Source: Jacaranda mimosifolia (taxonomy: Eukaryota; Streptophyta; Magnoliopsida; Lamiales; Bignoniaceae). From it: a stretch of 64,000 nucleotides of DNA. The translations under genes were made by a program, and so were the position numbers. The stretch spans positions 31,284,391-31,348,390 of the forward strand of contig CM032126.1 in the NCBI GenBank assembly GCA_018894105.1, given 5' to 3'. This document shows positions 23,901 to 34,350 of the stretch, in pieces. The notes under the pieces were generated by a model. It did no database searches, was not told the origin of the DNA, and was given only the letters and a program-made list of their open reading frames with translations. Each line of letters starts with the position of its first letter. Within the stretch, counting starts at the first letter, position 1.

Positions 23901-26900
23901 CTGTTAAGCTGTTTTCACTGAGATAGAGAGTTTCTAAGTAAATGAGGTTTCCAACTTCCTTTGGTATATAACCTGTAAGTTTGTGAAGCTTCCTTACAAA
24001 TCATTTCTCCAAAGTAGTTATCCAACTTGAATGAAACATAAAAATATTATTGCGAGATCAATCACAATTTTCTACTAAAATTAATAAATTAATATCAAAC
24101 ATAATTAGTACTGGTGGATAAATTTTCATTAGATATATCAATGAAACAAAGTCGGCATCTTATATTTTTCAAGATAGCTAGATATCTCAAATTCTGAAAT
24201 AAATTTATTTCCAAATTAATGTATATTTTACATTTAGGGCATAGATTTCTTTCAGAATAAAGTGATTTGGAAGAAGTGACGTTTAAAAAAATAAAATCTT
24301 CACAAAAGATTAAGTCAAGCAAATGAAAGTTTAGATGATGAAAAGAAAGATCTCACTTATCCTTAGACAACAGTTAACACCTAAATTCAGTTATCTAATT
24401 AAAAAAAGGTATAAGAGTTTCCAAATACATGTTAAGTTGTTATTATATAATGTATAAAGTAACATTTTTTAGTGGCCATTTGGATGAGTGGCATAAGTCT
24501 CGTACATACAATGTGAGATCAGGGATTCAAATGTCACGAACTCTTGGCAAAGCAAGCATGCATGATGTGTATTATATTTGCCAAGCCAGAGGTATATTTT
24601 ATATCATATCTTCAAACTCTTGTGGTGCCGAAATTTGAAGAGGATAATTGTTTGAGAGCCCAAAAATCAAAGAATATATAATGATCTTGTCATCTCACAA
24701 ACAAATGATGCACAAGTTGTTAATAATATATACCTGTCAAGTAATTATGGTCAAGGTATAGATATTTCAAGGAAGTGAGGGCTCCAATTTGTTTTGGTAA
24801 AGCACATGTAAATTTGTTAGCATAATAGAATAATTATTTGAGAATATAGAAATCAAGGAGTAGTGATTTTTCAAGGTGTTAAAGTAATGTATGTACTTGT
24901 CAAGCTATTTTCGTAAAGGTCTAGGCCTTCCAAGTAAATGAGGATTCCAACTCGCTTCGGTATGTGACCTATATGTTTGTGAAAGTTCCTTACAAACAAA
25001 TGATGCAAAAGTTGTTAAGAACATATACTTGTCAAGTTATTACGTCCAAGATATAGATATTTCAAGGAAGTGAGGTTTCCAATTTGTTTCGGCATGGCAC
25101 TTGTAAGTTAATTTGTAATCATAAGAGAATAATTGTTTGACAACATGGAAGTCAAAAAGTAATTTTTTGAGGTGTTAACTATTAAATTAATGTATGTACC
25201 TGTCAAGCTGTTTTCACCGAGATAGAGAGTTTCCAAGTAAATGAGGTTCCCAACTTCCTTTGGTATGTAACCTGTAAGTTTGTGAAGCTTCCTTACAAAT
25301 TATTTTTCCAAAGTAGTTATGCAACTTGAATGAATCATGAAAAATATTATTGCGAGATCAATTGCAATTTTCTACTGAAATTAATAAATTAATGTCAAAC
25401 ATGATTAGTACTGATCAATCATTTTTCATTAGATAGATCAATGGAAATAAACAAGCATCTTATATTTTTCAAGTTACTAGATATCTAAAATTTTGAAATA
25501 TATTTATTTCCTAATGAATGTATATTTTTCATTTAGGTCATAGATTTCTTTTAGAATAAAGTGATTTGGAAGAAGTTACGTTTTAAAAAATAAAATCTTC
25601 ACAAAAGATTAAGTCAAGCAAATAAAAGTTTAGACGATGAAAAGAAAGACCTCACTTATCCTTAGGCTACAGTTAACACCTAAGTTCAGTTATGATATAA
25701 AAGTTTCCAAATACATTTTAAGTTGTTATTATATAATGTATAAAGTAACTATTTTTAGTGGCCATTTGGATTAGTGGCATAAATCTCATACATACAATGT
25801 GAGGTCAGGGATTCAAACCTAATGAACTTTTGGCTAAGCAAGCATGCATGATATATTATATGTGTCAAGCTATAGGTATATTTTATATCATATCTTCAAG
25901 CTCTTGGGGTACCGAAATTTGAAGAGAATAATTGTTTGAGAGCTCAAAAATCAAAGCATATATAATGACATTGTCATCTCGCAAACAAATGATGCACAAG
26001 TTGTTAATAATATATATCTGTCAAGTAATTATGGTCAAGGTATAGCTACTTGAAGGAAGTGAGGGTTCCAATTTGTTATGGAAAAGCACATGTAAGTTTG
26101 TTATGATAAGAGAAATTATTTAAGAGTATAGAAATCTAAGAGTGATTTTTCAATGTGTTAAATTATTGTATGCACTTGTTAAGCTATTTTTGTAAAGGTC
26201 TAGGCCTTCCAAGTAAATAAGGATTCCAACTTGCTTCGGTATGCGACCTATAAGTTTGTTTAGATTAAGTCAAGCAAATGAAAGTTTAGATGATCAAAAG
26301 AAAGATCTCACTTATCTTTAGACTACAGTTAACACCTAAGTTTAGTTATCTAATGAAAAAAAGATATAAGAGTTTCCAAATACATGTTAAGTTGTTATTA
26401 TATAATGCATAAAGTAACTTTTTTTTAGTGGCCATTTCAATTAGTGGCATAAGTCTCATACATACAATGCGAGAGCCGGGATTCAAACCTAACAAACTTC
26501 TAGCTAAGCAAGTATGCATTATGTGTATTATACAATGTCAATAAAATGCATAGATGAGAATGATTGTCTGTAAACATGGAAATCGATAGTGATTTTCAAG
26601 CGATCTGTAAATTGTTCTTTCGAATATCTACATAGTTCAAATAATGACATTTCAAAATGGAACATAGAGGTTTGTTATTATGTAACAACACAATACAAAA
26701 AAAAGAAAAATTCTTTGAGAATATTAAAAATGTGTACATGAGTAGCATTTTGCAAGATGAAACTTTTCCCAAATGAGAGTTTTATTAGGTAAAGAGCTTA
26801 ATTTATGGAATACCAAGCAAAGTGAGATAATTTTCAAATAGTACTATTATTAAATTATACAAATAAGTTTAAAAATATCATACCTGTGAACTCGTTTGAA

Positions 26901-27799
26901 AATAGAGATAACAACTTAAGCATGCTCAAACTCCCAATTTCGTGTGGTATGTTGCCATTAAAACGATTATTGGTTAAGCGAAAGTCCTCAAGTTCCCTGC
27001 ACTTGTATATATTTGGTGGAATTTGCCTATAAAGCTGATTGGATGAGAGAAAGAGTAATTTAAGCTTTGGCATATTGTTGTTGCATATATAATCTGGAAG
27101 TCCACTTGATAGATTATTAAATCTAAGAATAATTGCTCTGATGGAAGATATATTGAAAATACCATATGGTATGGGGCCTATTAATGTGTTATGCTCCAAA
27201 TTTATAACTTCCAAGAAAGATAAGTTGACTATCTTATGCGGAATATTCCCACTAAGAAAATTGTATCCTATATCCAAACTTTGTAGTTTTGAAGTATTGG
27301 ATAAAGCTATAGGGATATTGCCCGAAAAGGAGTTGTTATTTAGATGTATATGATGAAGTTCATGCAAAGATCCAAGCCATGATGGTATTTCTCCACTTAA
27401 GAAGTTAACCCCCATGTAAATCTCTTTTAAACGGTGCAAGTTGGACAACTCATTTGGTATAGAGCCTGTGAAATTGTTGAAGCTTATATCTAAAGATCGA
27501 AGAAATGTTAAATTCCCAAGATGCGGAACAATAGTTCCTCCAAACTCGAAATGAGAAAAATTTAAAGCTATAACTCTGTGGTGTTTGATGCCACAAAAGA
27601 CGCCAATCCAGTAACAAATGGATGTGTTACTGGACCAACTCTCTATCAAAATGCCATATGGATCCGATGTGATAGTGTTTTTAAAGGCAAGTAATGCATG
27701 TTGATCTGTGGTAAAATTGAAAAATGTTGTGGCTAAACAGAGTGTAATGCTATTTAATAACAATAGTGCAAGAGCAAAGAGGAAACAAAAATTCCCCAT
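14975..27799 (-). CDS. LRR receptor-like kinase, subfamily XII type, with expanded LRR exon array (copy A)
   Basis: Predicted plasma-membrane receptor kinase of the FLS2/EFR/Xa21 class. Exon 1 (27799-26884) encodes a signal peptide (FALALLLLNSITLCLA), the LRRNT domain (DQHALLAFKNTI) and about nine LRRs. A series of 72-bp exons follows, each one 24-residue LRR. Then comes a large exon (17437-15454) with more LRRs, a transmembrane helix (IALPIILAFILVIVILMLI) and the kinase: GRGSFGSVFKG, AVKVF lysine, HCDIKPSNVLLD, DFG. The last exon is 15333-14975. HCD in place of HRD marks a non-RD kinase, typical of immune receptors. All phases agree (G|GT junctions) except for one extra base in a C4 run at 17271-17274, where copy B has C3; this breaks the frame in the large exon. 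It is either a fresh pseudogene or a sequence error. Confidence 0.8.
15454..17437 (-). CDS. Large LRR-transmembrane-kinase exon of receptor kinase A
   Basis: The acceptor is ctatag|GTGAATTACC at 17438-17443 and the donor is CCAA|GTGATGG at 15453. Without the extra base in the run at 17271-17274 the exon is 1983 nt and fits both flanking phases exactly. In order it holds about a dozen LRRs, the FNVSYNKLEGEIP cap, the transmembrane segment (about 16075-16135), and kinase subdomains I-VIII ending GYTAP. The last exon base is A where family members have G, so the split codon reads Lys instead of Glu in the APE motif. This is a second, milder lesion in the activation segment. Confidence 0.8.
20745..20993 (-). 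pseudogene. Degenerate first part of an LRR exon inside the array
   Basis: The minus strand reads GELTQELGNLAYLEHLSVSN and continues SSIPSSIFNIS, matching the start of the large LRR exon at 17437. An in-frame TGA follows, the acceptor AG has become TG, and the exon ends abruptly. The same relic occurs in copy B at 39744-39971, so it predates the duplication of the gene. In A it divides the two groups of tandem units. Confidence 0.75.
21894..21960 (+). repeat. tRNA-derived SINE-like motif, copy 1 of 5
   Basis: The motif runs ggtggccctttggaagagtg, gcataagtctcgtacataca, then aggtcagggattcaaaccta. It resembles a Pol III A box (TGGATTAGTGG in sister copies; TGGAAGAGTGG here) followed about 35 bp later by a B box (GGATTCAAACC). 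Sister copies are at 23179-23243, 24471-24540, 25757-25823 and 26427-26493, all on the plus strand and at the same place in the 1.29-kb units. The 3' end of the presumed SINE is not defined. Confidence 0.5.
23179..23243 (+). repeat. tRNA-derived SINE-like motif, copy 2
   Basis: The A-box-like TGGATTAGTGG and B-box-like GGATTCAAACT are both present. It lies in the long intron of the second 1.29-kb unit. Confidence 0.5.
24471..24540 (+). repeat. tRNA-derived SINE-like motif, copy 3
   Basis: The A-box-like TGGATGAGTGG is followed by agatcagggattcaaatgtc. It lies in the third unit; the B-box end is slightly decayed. Confidence 0.5.
25757..25823 (+). repeat. tRNA-derived SINE-like motif, copy 4
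   Basis: The A-box-like TGGATTAGTGG and the B-box-like GGATTCAAACC are spaced as in the other copies. It lies in the fourth unit. Confidence 0.5.
26427..26493 (+). repeat. tRNA-derived SINE-like motif, copy 5
   Basis: The A box is weaker (TTCAATTAGTGG); the B-box-like GGATTCAAACC is kept. It lies in the partial fifth unit, which has no LRR exon. Confidence 0.45.
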
Positions 27800-27879
27800 T
27801 CAATAGGTAATTTTTTTTTTAATCAAATTTGTGTAGGCACTAAGTAAGGTACATTAATGCATCCTCTAGTGTGTCTGCA

Positions 27880-27890
27880 TATATATATAA
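27880..27890 (-). promoter_or_regulatory. Putative TATA box of receptor kinase A
   Basis: On the minus strand CTTTATATATATATGC lies about 80-90 bp upstream of the ATG at 27799. Copy B has the same motif 66-73 bp upstream of its ATG (40946-40953), and the surrounding 200 bp are conserved between copies, which supports a shared core promoter. Confidence 0.5.
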
Positions 27891-29090
27891 AGAAACCTCA
27901 AGTGAAGATACTTATCTCCAACATATTGAAAGTCTTTGCCTATTGTGTGGCTGTAGATTTCAGTGGACTTTTCTATTCATGAGCCTTATGACTCTGTATG
28001 GGTCCTTATATAGAAAGTGCAATATTTATGAGAAGAAGAAAATCATCCCAAAGAAAATTAAATTTTCTGATTAATTCTCCAAAATTGATTGATCATTCTT
28101 ATAGACCATTGATTTGATTGGTTAACTTAAGAAAGACTTTATTAATAAAAATATATCATTTTAAAACTAATCTATTTTACAAAAATGAATTCAAGTGGTA
28201 GGAAACGAAAAACTAAAGTCTTTAATGATTCCATAAGATGTGAGGGCTTGTGGAAGGTTATATTGATATTTCTTGCTGTCCATATCAGCTATACATATAC
28301 ACACATATATATAATATAGTAATATGCATATAAATCATCTTTTAAGTATATATATATATATAAGAAAATAATATTTATAAAAATTAACAACTTAAATCAA
28401 ACAGAAATAAAATCAAACAGGTTCTTTGTGAACAAGAAGGAAACACATGCACAGATTGTGGATAACTTGTAAGTGGATTGGCTTCACATATGTTATCTTA
28501 ACCAAGTTGTTTCTAGTATTTTGTTAATTTATTATCTAGCAAGAAATAAATTTAGTAATCTAATAATTATTTCAAACTAATTAATTATATTTTATAAATT
28601 TATTTTCAAGTATTTTTACTATATCATAATAATTAAGTTTTGAAAATTTAATAGACATAAGAATTTTGTATAACTAATTAGTTGCCAATATTGAAAATTA
28701 AATACAAAAACTGTAACGAGTTGTTATTTTTCATATATAGTAATGTATGCTTAGTAATAATAAAAAATTTCAAAATAACTTGGTAATTAATTATATATTT
28801 GTGTTGTCTGTGACAATTTATATTGAATTCTTATCACTATTAAATTTGACAAAATTAATATTCTTACAAAATGAAAATCATTACCAGTTATATATATCTA
28901 TGTATATGCTGATTACTAATGGCAACTTTATTAATGTTACTAGTTAATGTTTTATCAGAGTGAATAGAAAAATCTTTAACTTTAATTTAGTATTTACTCC
29001 GCACATATAAATTGATGCAATGATATTTTCTAATTTGAAAATAGTCAATTTGTGTGTTTATAAGATAGGCATATCAAAATCGTTGGATAA
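27891..29090. other. Upstream flank of receptor kinase A
   Basis: The first 250 bp match the flank of copy B (40954-41340). Further out the sequence is AT-rich with no recognisable gene or mobile-element end. Confidence 0.5.
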
Positions 29091-29452
29091 TTATGTTATG
29101 GACTATATTGATATATATATATATAACTCCAACCTCTAAGAGAAAAGGACCATATCGTTGGAAGTTTCTTTATGAGCAGACAAGAAGACTAAGACCTCAA
29201 AGTCAGTCAATATTGTCTTTTGTCTGCTTCAATTCCTTGATATCAGCCAAGATTATATTATTGGATGGCCACACCACTCCAAACTGACACACAATGAGAT
29301 AAATTATAATGCCGTTGTGTGTGGGGAATTTGTTACAAGACAATTCGACCAAAATAAATAACTTAAGTATTATTCAATTTCTACTCATATATATTTATAT
29401 ATATATATATATATATAAGCCATGTATTAATGTGCTCCTGTGATAATTCTAG

Positions 29453-29496
<44 letters not shown>

Positions 29497-29890
29497 TTGT
29501 TTAATGACAACAGCAGGAGAGGGTAAAAAAAGAAAAACAAGAATTCTCTATTCAATTGGTTTACCTGAATTTTGTGTGGTTCATAATTAGTTGGGTATAT
29601 TAAGTAATGATAATTTAAATGAAGATATTTAGCAACACAGATGAAAAGTCTGTGACTATAACCAATTCCACAGTCATAAAATCATTTATAAACCATAATA
29701 CACTTACGTACTTGCGTCCAAAATGTTTCTCTCATCCAAGAAAATGATTTATTAATTGAGTTTTCGAGTATATTCCAAATGCAATTGGAAAAAATTTAGT
29801 GAACTGGAAATGAAAGAACTCCCATCCACAGGTTGTGGAATAGAATTGATGAATAATATTGGTGACTTTCTATGAAAAATCCACCTCATC
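29091..29890 (-). pseudogene. Relic of a receptor-kinase 5' end and promoter (fragment 1)
   Basis: 29495-29565 is the reverse complement of a diverged signal-peptide region (word gttgtttaatgacaacagcaggag; in gene A ctatttaataacaatagtgc at 27750-27769). It is cut off at its 3' coding side by an (AAT)n run, 29453-29495. Flanking words such as actaagacctcaaagtcag and tgtttctctcatccaa recur at 31010-31640, so the block is repeated about 1.9 kb further on. No LRR codons remain. Confidence 0.6.
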
Positions 29891-30125
29891 ATTCTTCTAA
29901 GCAAATGAGTTCAGCAGAGTTAATTGCCATTTCCAAAGCGCCTCAGCTATATAGGATGATGTCTTTACAGATGATTCAAGAAAATGTCTCATTCCTTCTG
30001 ATTAATATTCCTATTCTGCAACATTATTATTAATTCCTCCTGCTTTTGCACTAGTTTGATGAGCTACTGTCTGGTTGGGGCACATGTTATAGAATCACAG
30101 GAGCTCTTTCTTGGAGTATTCATGG
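29880..30125 (+). pseudogene. Third ARF-linked 3' fragment (copy C)
   Basis: This diverged repeat of 13750-13970 has the same order of words: tccacctcatcattct, aaaatgtctcattc, tcctgcttttgcact, ctttcttgga, tattcatggttg. In copy A this follows the end of ARF coding sequence, so here only the downstream part of an ARF locus survives. Confidence 0.6.
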
Positions 30126-31000
30126 TTGATATTATGTATAATCTATATGTATTAAAAAAGTTCAAGTAAATTGTGATTAATTGATTCTTTGAATGAATTA
30201 TTTCGACACTCATTCACTTTCGATAATCATGATAGATGTATTTTGTAGGGGCATTTGTAAATATAAAAAAATTTGCAGCATAATTCATCAATTTTTATTT
30301 ATATTTTGAAATTTCATAAATTAAATTCTAAGATTATATAAAATAATCACTTGATGGATAAATCAAATATTATCACATCTGAAATGAAGACATGTGAGAT
30401 AATTCAAATCATATTTTGCTATTAAGTAAACAAATAGTGATGCTTTGATAATCTGATTCATATCTTGTGATTAAGGAAATAGATAACAATCAAATCAGTG
30501 ATGACCAATCAAATTGTGGAAGTTGCAAAATTCTATTAACCAAATCCAAGGAAATTCATGGCATTCAAGATATACAAGAAGGCATCAGTCGCAAAGTTCA
30601 TTACACTGGGACATTTGAATCGAGATTATGGTATGAGGCCATTAAATTGACGCTATTCTTTCAATCAAATTTAAGGAGATCAACGGCATTCAAGGCGTAC
30701 AACATAGAATTCATTGCAGAACTCACCAAATTACAACATTTACTTTGAGATTATGATGCGAAAATTTTGAATTAATGTTAAAAGAACAAAGTTAGCTTCA
30801 TAGGAGATAAAAGTGCTAAACTTCGCTTCAAAATAACAAAGTTCAAATTATTGTTTTTGAAGAGGAGAGTCCAAGGATTAAATTAGAGACAGTACCAATA
30901 ATTTAATTTCAATAAATTTTAAATTGTACAACATTTCTATCATGTAATTTTTATTTTCTGGACAAAAATTAATTATGTTATAGTTAGTATGCACTATTTA
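30126..31000. other. Unassigned AT-rich stretch
   Basis: A 93-codon ORF at 30467-30748 has no recognisable family. Its nucleotide sequence has two related words (ggcattcaagatatacaa and ggcattcaaggcgtacaac), which suggests internal duplication in noncoding or retroelement DNA. No LTR ends could be established. Confidence 0.4.
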
Positions 31001-31214
31001 GTTTCTTGAGTAACCAGACTGTGAGACTAAGACCTCAAAGTCGATGTCTTCTGTCTTCTTTAATTCCCTGACATCAACCGACTTATTGGAGGGTGGCACA
31101 ACTCCAAACTACAAATAATAAGACTTATAATGCCGCTGTGAGGGGAAATTTGTTTGAAGAATATTCGACCAAAATAAATAATTTAGATTATTGTGGTTCT
31201 ATGACAACTCTAAG

Positions 31215-31250
<36 letters not shown>

Positions 31251-31640
31251 TCAATAAGCAAAATCTAATGCTGTTTAATAACAATAGTGGGAGATTGCGA
31301 AAAAAAAAAGTAAATAAATAAATAAAATAAAAATTCTCCGAATGGGTATAACGATACTTTAAATGAATATATTCAACCCCAGCACATGGAAAGTATATGT
31401 GACTATTACGTGTTCTGCATGTTAATAAACCAACCCCGCAATTATAGAATTATTTGAGAACCACATACACATACATCCAATATGTTTCTCTCATCCAAAA
31501 AAATATCTGATTAATTGAGTTTTCGAATATTCAAAATATAATTACAAAAAAAAAAAAAAAACAATGAACTAGAAAAATGCCCATCCATAGGGTGTGGAAT
31601 AGAATTAATGATTAGCGACCTTCTATGAATCCTTGGAATT
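31001..31640 (-). pseudogene. Relic of a receptor-kinase 5' end and promoter (fragment 2)
   Basis: 31258-31345 carries a diverged copy of the signal-peptide start (aatgctgtttaataacaata, then gtgggag, in plus orientation). It is interrupted by A-rich expansion and bounded by an (ATT)n run at 31214-31251. The flanks match 29091-29890 in order. Confidence 0.6.
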
Positions 31641-31892
31641 GATAATATTGAAATTTACTACAGATAATATAAGTTTATTCATAAGAATTTTTATTTAATG
31701 TTCAATAAAAATGATTTTCGTAGTTTAATACAGGCATAAGAGTTGTGTATAAATTAAAGTGTCAAAATTGAAAATTAGTCATGAGAATTCCATATAAGTA
31801 GTTGTTAACAATTGATGATGCATGTAGAGTAACAATTCATTGACAATAAGAGTCACCACAATGACTCAATCACTATGTATGTATGTGTGTGT

Positions 31893-31928
<36 letters not shown>

Positions 31929-32380
31929 TATCAATTGTCAATAATGACAATTTTTTTTGTAACGCAATTTTTGTATTATAAAATTTATAAAAATAGTTGT
32001 TGCAAAGTGGACATCATTATTATTTAATGCACATCATCAAGACAACTTTATTTGTTAAATCACTTAATATATTTTTTGTCGTATTGTTTATAGAAAAATG
32101 TTAAACTTCACTTTAGCATTTTACTCTATATATATAATTTATGCGGCAATGGTGTTTATGCTGCACGCTTTACTACGTATGAGCGATTCATTATCCTATA
32201 TTTTCCAATTTTCCTAGACAAATGACTGGACTGTTGTCTTCATCAAGTTTTACTTTTTACTTTGAAGTTTAGGTGGAAGCTATTCAGATCAATTAATTCC
32301 TTTGGTATATGCATTAATTGGGATTACCTTTTCTTTTAGATGAATTGAAACAACTTCATGTGGAAACAATACAAATTTAT
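31641..32380. other. AT-rich spacer with (TA)n
   Basis: No gene is recognised. A (TA)n run of about 28 bp lies at 31897-31924. The segment 32030-32200 (acatcatcaagacaacttta and following) recurs at 34373-34560, so it is another piece of the duplicated upstream region. Confidence 0.5.
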
Positions 32381-32498
32381 ACATGGTTGGAAATATCTTT
32401 TAGAAAATGACTCCATGGTTGGAAATTTCTTGCGTAACCGGCCCAGAAAACTAAGACCTCAAAGTCAGTCAATGTCTTTTGTCTTCTTGATTTCTTTG

Positions 32499-34007
32499 TA
32501 GGCCTGTCAATGAGTATTTATCCTACCTAAGTCCATTGACAATAGTACAATACCTATACTTATATTCATACCCAATAAATAAATATGAGACTCGGACCTT
32601 ATCCAGACCTGTTAAGAAAAATGGAATGGGTAAAGGTAGGGTCTATACCCCATAAAATACCCAAATATCTAATATCAAATACCCATATTCCAACTCCCTC
32701 CTTCCCAATCGTAATCTTTTTTACCTATAAAACTTTATTTAGTTACTATTGTCGTCAAGCCTAAACTCAAAAATATATTAAAATTAATTGAATGGGTGCA
32801 ATTATGTTTATATTGAAAACTTACGCACATATATCCTATACCTCGAAATTACTCATTATCCAAATACTCAAATTTAGTTAGTTAATCCAAAATACTTATA
32901 TCATAATTAAATTTATACTAATAAGTATGGCATATTTGAAGTGTATACTTAAATTTTAAAATATATAAAATAAAAAATTAAAGTATTTTGAATTATTTAT
33001 TTTCAGTAGCTTTGGACAGTTGAGAAAGAAAGAATATATATATAAAGGGTGTTCACATAACTATAAAAAAATTCAAGAATACAAATATATTTAAGAGTAC
33101 GAGTGAGAAGGCTCTGCATATATTAAAGCTGAAATTGCATTTATTATCCGTGTGTCCATATTATTTTGTTTATATTTTGAAAGTAAAATATTATCTTTTA
33201 AAATATAAAAAATTCTAGTGCATTGTTTGAAATTTTTTATTTTTCAAAAATATTTTTTAAAATTATATTTTATTAAACATGTTCTCTTCGAAAAAAATGT
33301 GAACTTATTTAAGAATTATTTGAAGGCATCCATGCCTTTTCCTTTTTTTTTTTTATATTTAAAAATATTTACTAAATGTAATAGCATAAAAATTTTCTAC
33401 TATTTACATATATTTGATTGATTATATTACATGAAATAACAATATTTCAAAAAAATGAAAAGAATAAAGTTAAAGAAAGAAAATATAATATCTTAGAGGA
33501 AAAATAGAGAGAAAAAAGAAACATAATATGTGGAAGAGAGAGAAAAATGATATATACTCTTGTGGTTCTTATTTGTTTGACATACCAAAAATTAAACATA
33601 TAAGTTAACTAAATTAAATTAAACAACTAAAATTAAATATATACTTTTTTTAATTTAAAAAATCGAGTCAACTTTTTTAGAATATGCCCAAAAAAATTAG
33701 TCAATATTAATAAATTACTCAAACATTCAAATATTAAGTAAATTTAGCAATTTGACTGACAGTAAGAAAATTTGGGAAAGATGAAAAACTTAGTCAGATT
33801 AAAACACAATTCAAAAATTGAGTCTAATTAACTAGACCCAACGGGTCTTGGGTTTGATATGGTAGGATCTAGTTTAAGGTCTATTATTTGGGTATTTTAA
33901 GGTATGAGTCTAATTGTGTCTATAGATTGAGTAGGGTAGAGTAAATATAGGGTCTAGTTATTTGGATATACAAGGGTATGGATTTAGGTAGGGCATTGAT
34001 AGGCCTA
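32499..34007. mobile_element. hAT-like TIR element, about 1.5 kb, non-autonomous
   Basis: The left end is taggcctgtcaatg (32499-32512). The right end is cattgataggccta (33994-34007), its inverted repeat with one mismatch. Flanking 8-mers tttctttg (32491-32498) and ttttcttg (34008-34015) form an imperfect 8-bp target duplication, the size known for hAT. The sister blocks at 29220 and 31060 run through this place without an insertion (ccttgatatcagcc), which gives an approximate empty site. No transposase is encoded; the interior is AT-rich. Confidence 0.65.
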
Positions 34008-34196
34008 TTTTCTTGATATCAGCCAAAATTATCGGAGGGTGAAACCACTCCAAACTAGCACATAATGAGATAAATTATAATGCCCTTGTGTGTGGGAAAT
34101 TTGTTACCAGACAATTCGACCAAAACAAATAATTTAAATATTATTCTATTTCTATTCATATGTATAATATAAGCCATGTATTACTTTGCTTATGTG

Positions 34197-34248
<52 letters not shown>

Positions 34249-34350
34249 GAAGAAGAAGAAGAAGAAGAAGAACTCTTATTATTAAATAAGAATTCTCCAT
34301 TCAATTGGTTTACCTGAAATTTGTATAGTTAATAAGTTGGATATATTAAT
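34008..34350 (-). pseudogene. Relic of a receptor-kinase 5' end (fragment 3)
   Basis: The flank resumes after the hAT-like element (accactccaaact, ggaaatttgtta, caattcgaccaaaa), then comes an (AAT)n run merging into (GAA)n at 34196-34272. After it follow attattaaataagaattctc and cattcaattggtttacc, the remains of the receptor-kinase start codon region. Only about 15 codons' worth is left. Confidence 0.55.

Larger units (their letters stand above)
17984..26247 (-). repeat. Array of about 22 single-LRR exons of 72 bp
   Basis: Each member encodes one LRR of the type IPKQIGNLTSLKYLYL..NNLTG (alpha) or IPKEVGNLIYLETLYL..NSLTG (beta), with phase-1 splice ends (tacag|GT ... ACAG|GTAT). Members with usable ends and no stop: 17984-18055, 18151-18222, 19547-19621 (75 bp, GC donor), 21322-21393, 22316-22387, 22448-22519, 22619-22690, 23731-23802, 23901-23972, 24897-24968, 25200-25271, 26176-26247. 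Damaged members: 19387-19458, 21151-21222, 24734-24805 and 25029-25100 (acceptor lost); 22156-22227 (both sites lost); 23439-23510 and 26018-26089 (both sites lost, stops); 20564-20635 and 23599-23670 (in-frame stop). A further degenerate one is at about 26615-26680. All are on the minus strand and in register with the receptor-kinase frame. Confidence 0.88.
21113..26262. repeat. Four tandem units of about 1.29 kb inside the LRR array
   Basis: Corresponding alpha exons begin at 21151, 22448, 23731 and 25029 (spacing 1297, 1283, 1298), and the other exon types follow the same step. Each unit holds four 72-bp LRR exons in a fixed order, short introns of about 60-100 bp between the members of each group, and one long intron with the SINE-like motif. 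A partial fifth unit (long intron only) runs from about 26262 to 26535. A looser pair of about 1.4-kb units lies at 17808-19206 and 19207-20600, each with two LRR exons. Confidence 0.85.

Noticed and set aside
17984..26247. Regularly spaced short repeats that resemble a CRISPR array
   Set aside because: The repeats are 72-bp coding exons with splice sites and variable introns in plant nuclear DNA; the spacing is not constant and the repeats are not palindromic.
21894..26493. The A-box/B-box motifs as functional tRNA genes
   Set aside because: No cloverleaf with acceptor stem and anticodon arm can be drawn; only the promoter-like boxes are present.
30467..30748. 93-codon plus-strand ORF as a new gene
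   Set aside because: No domain, no conserved context, and internal duplication at the DNA level; I cannot separate it from chance.
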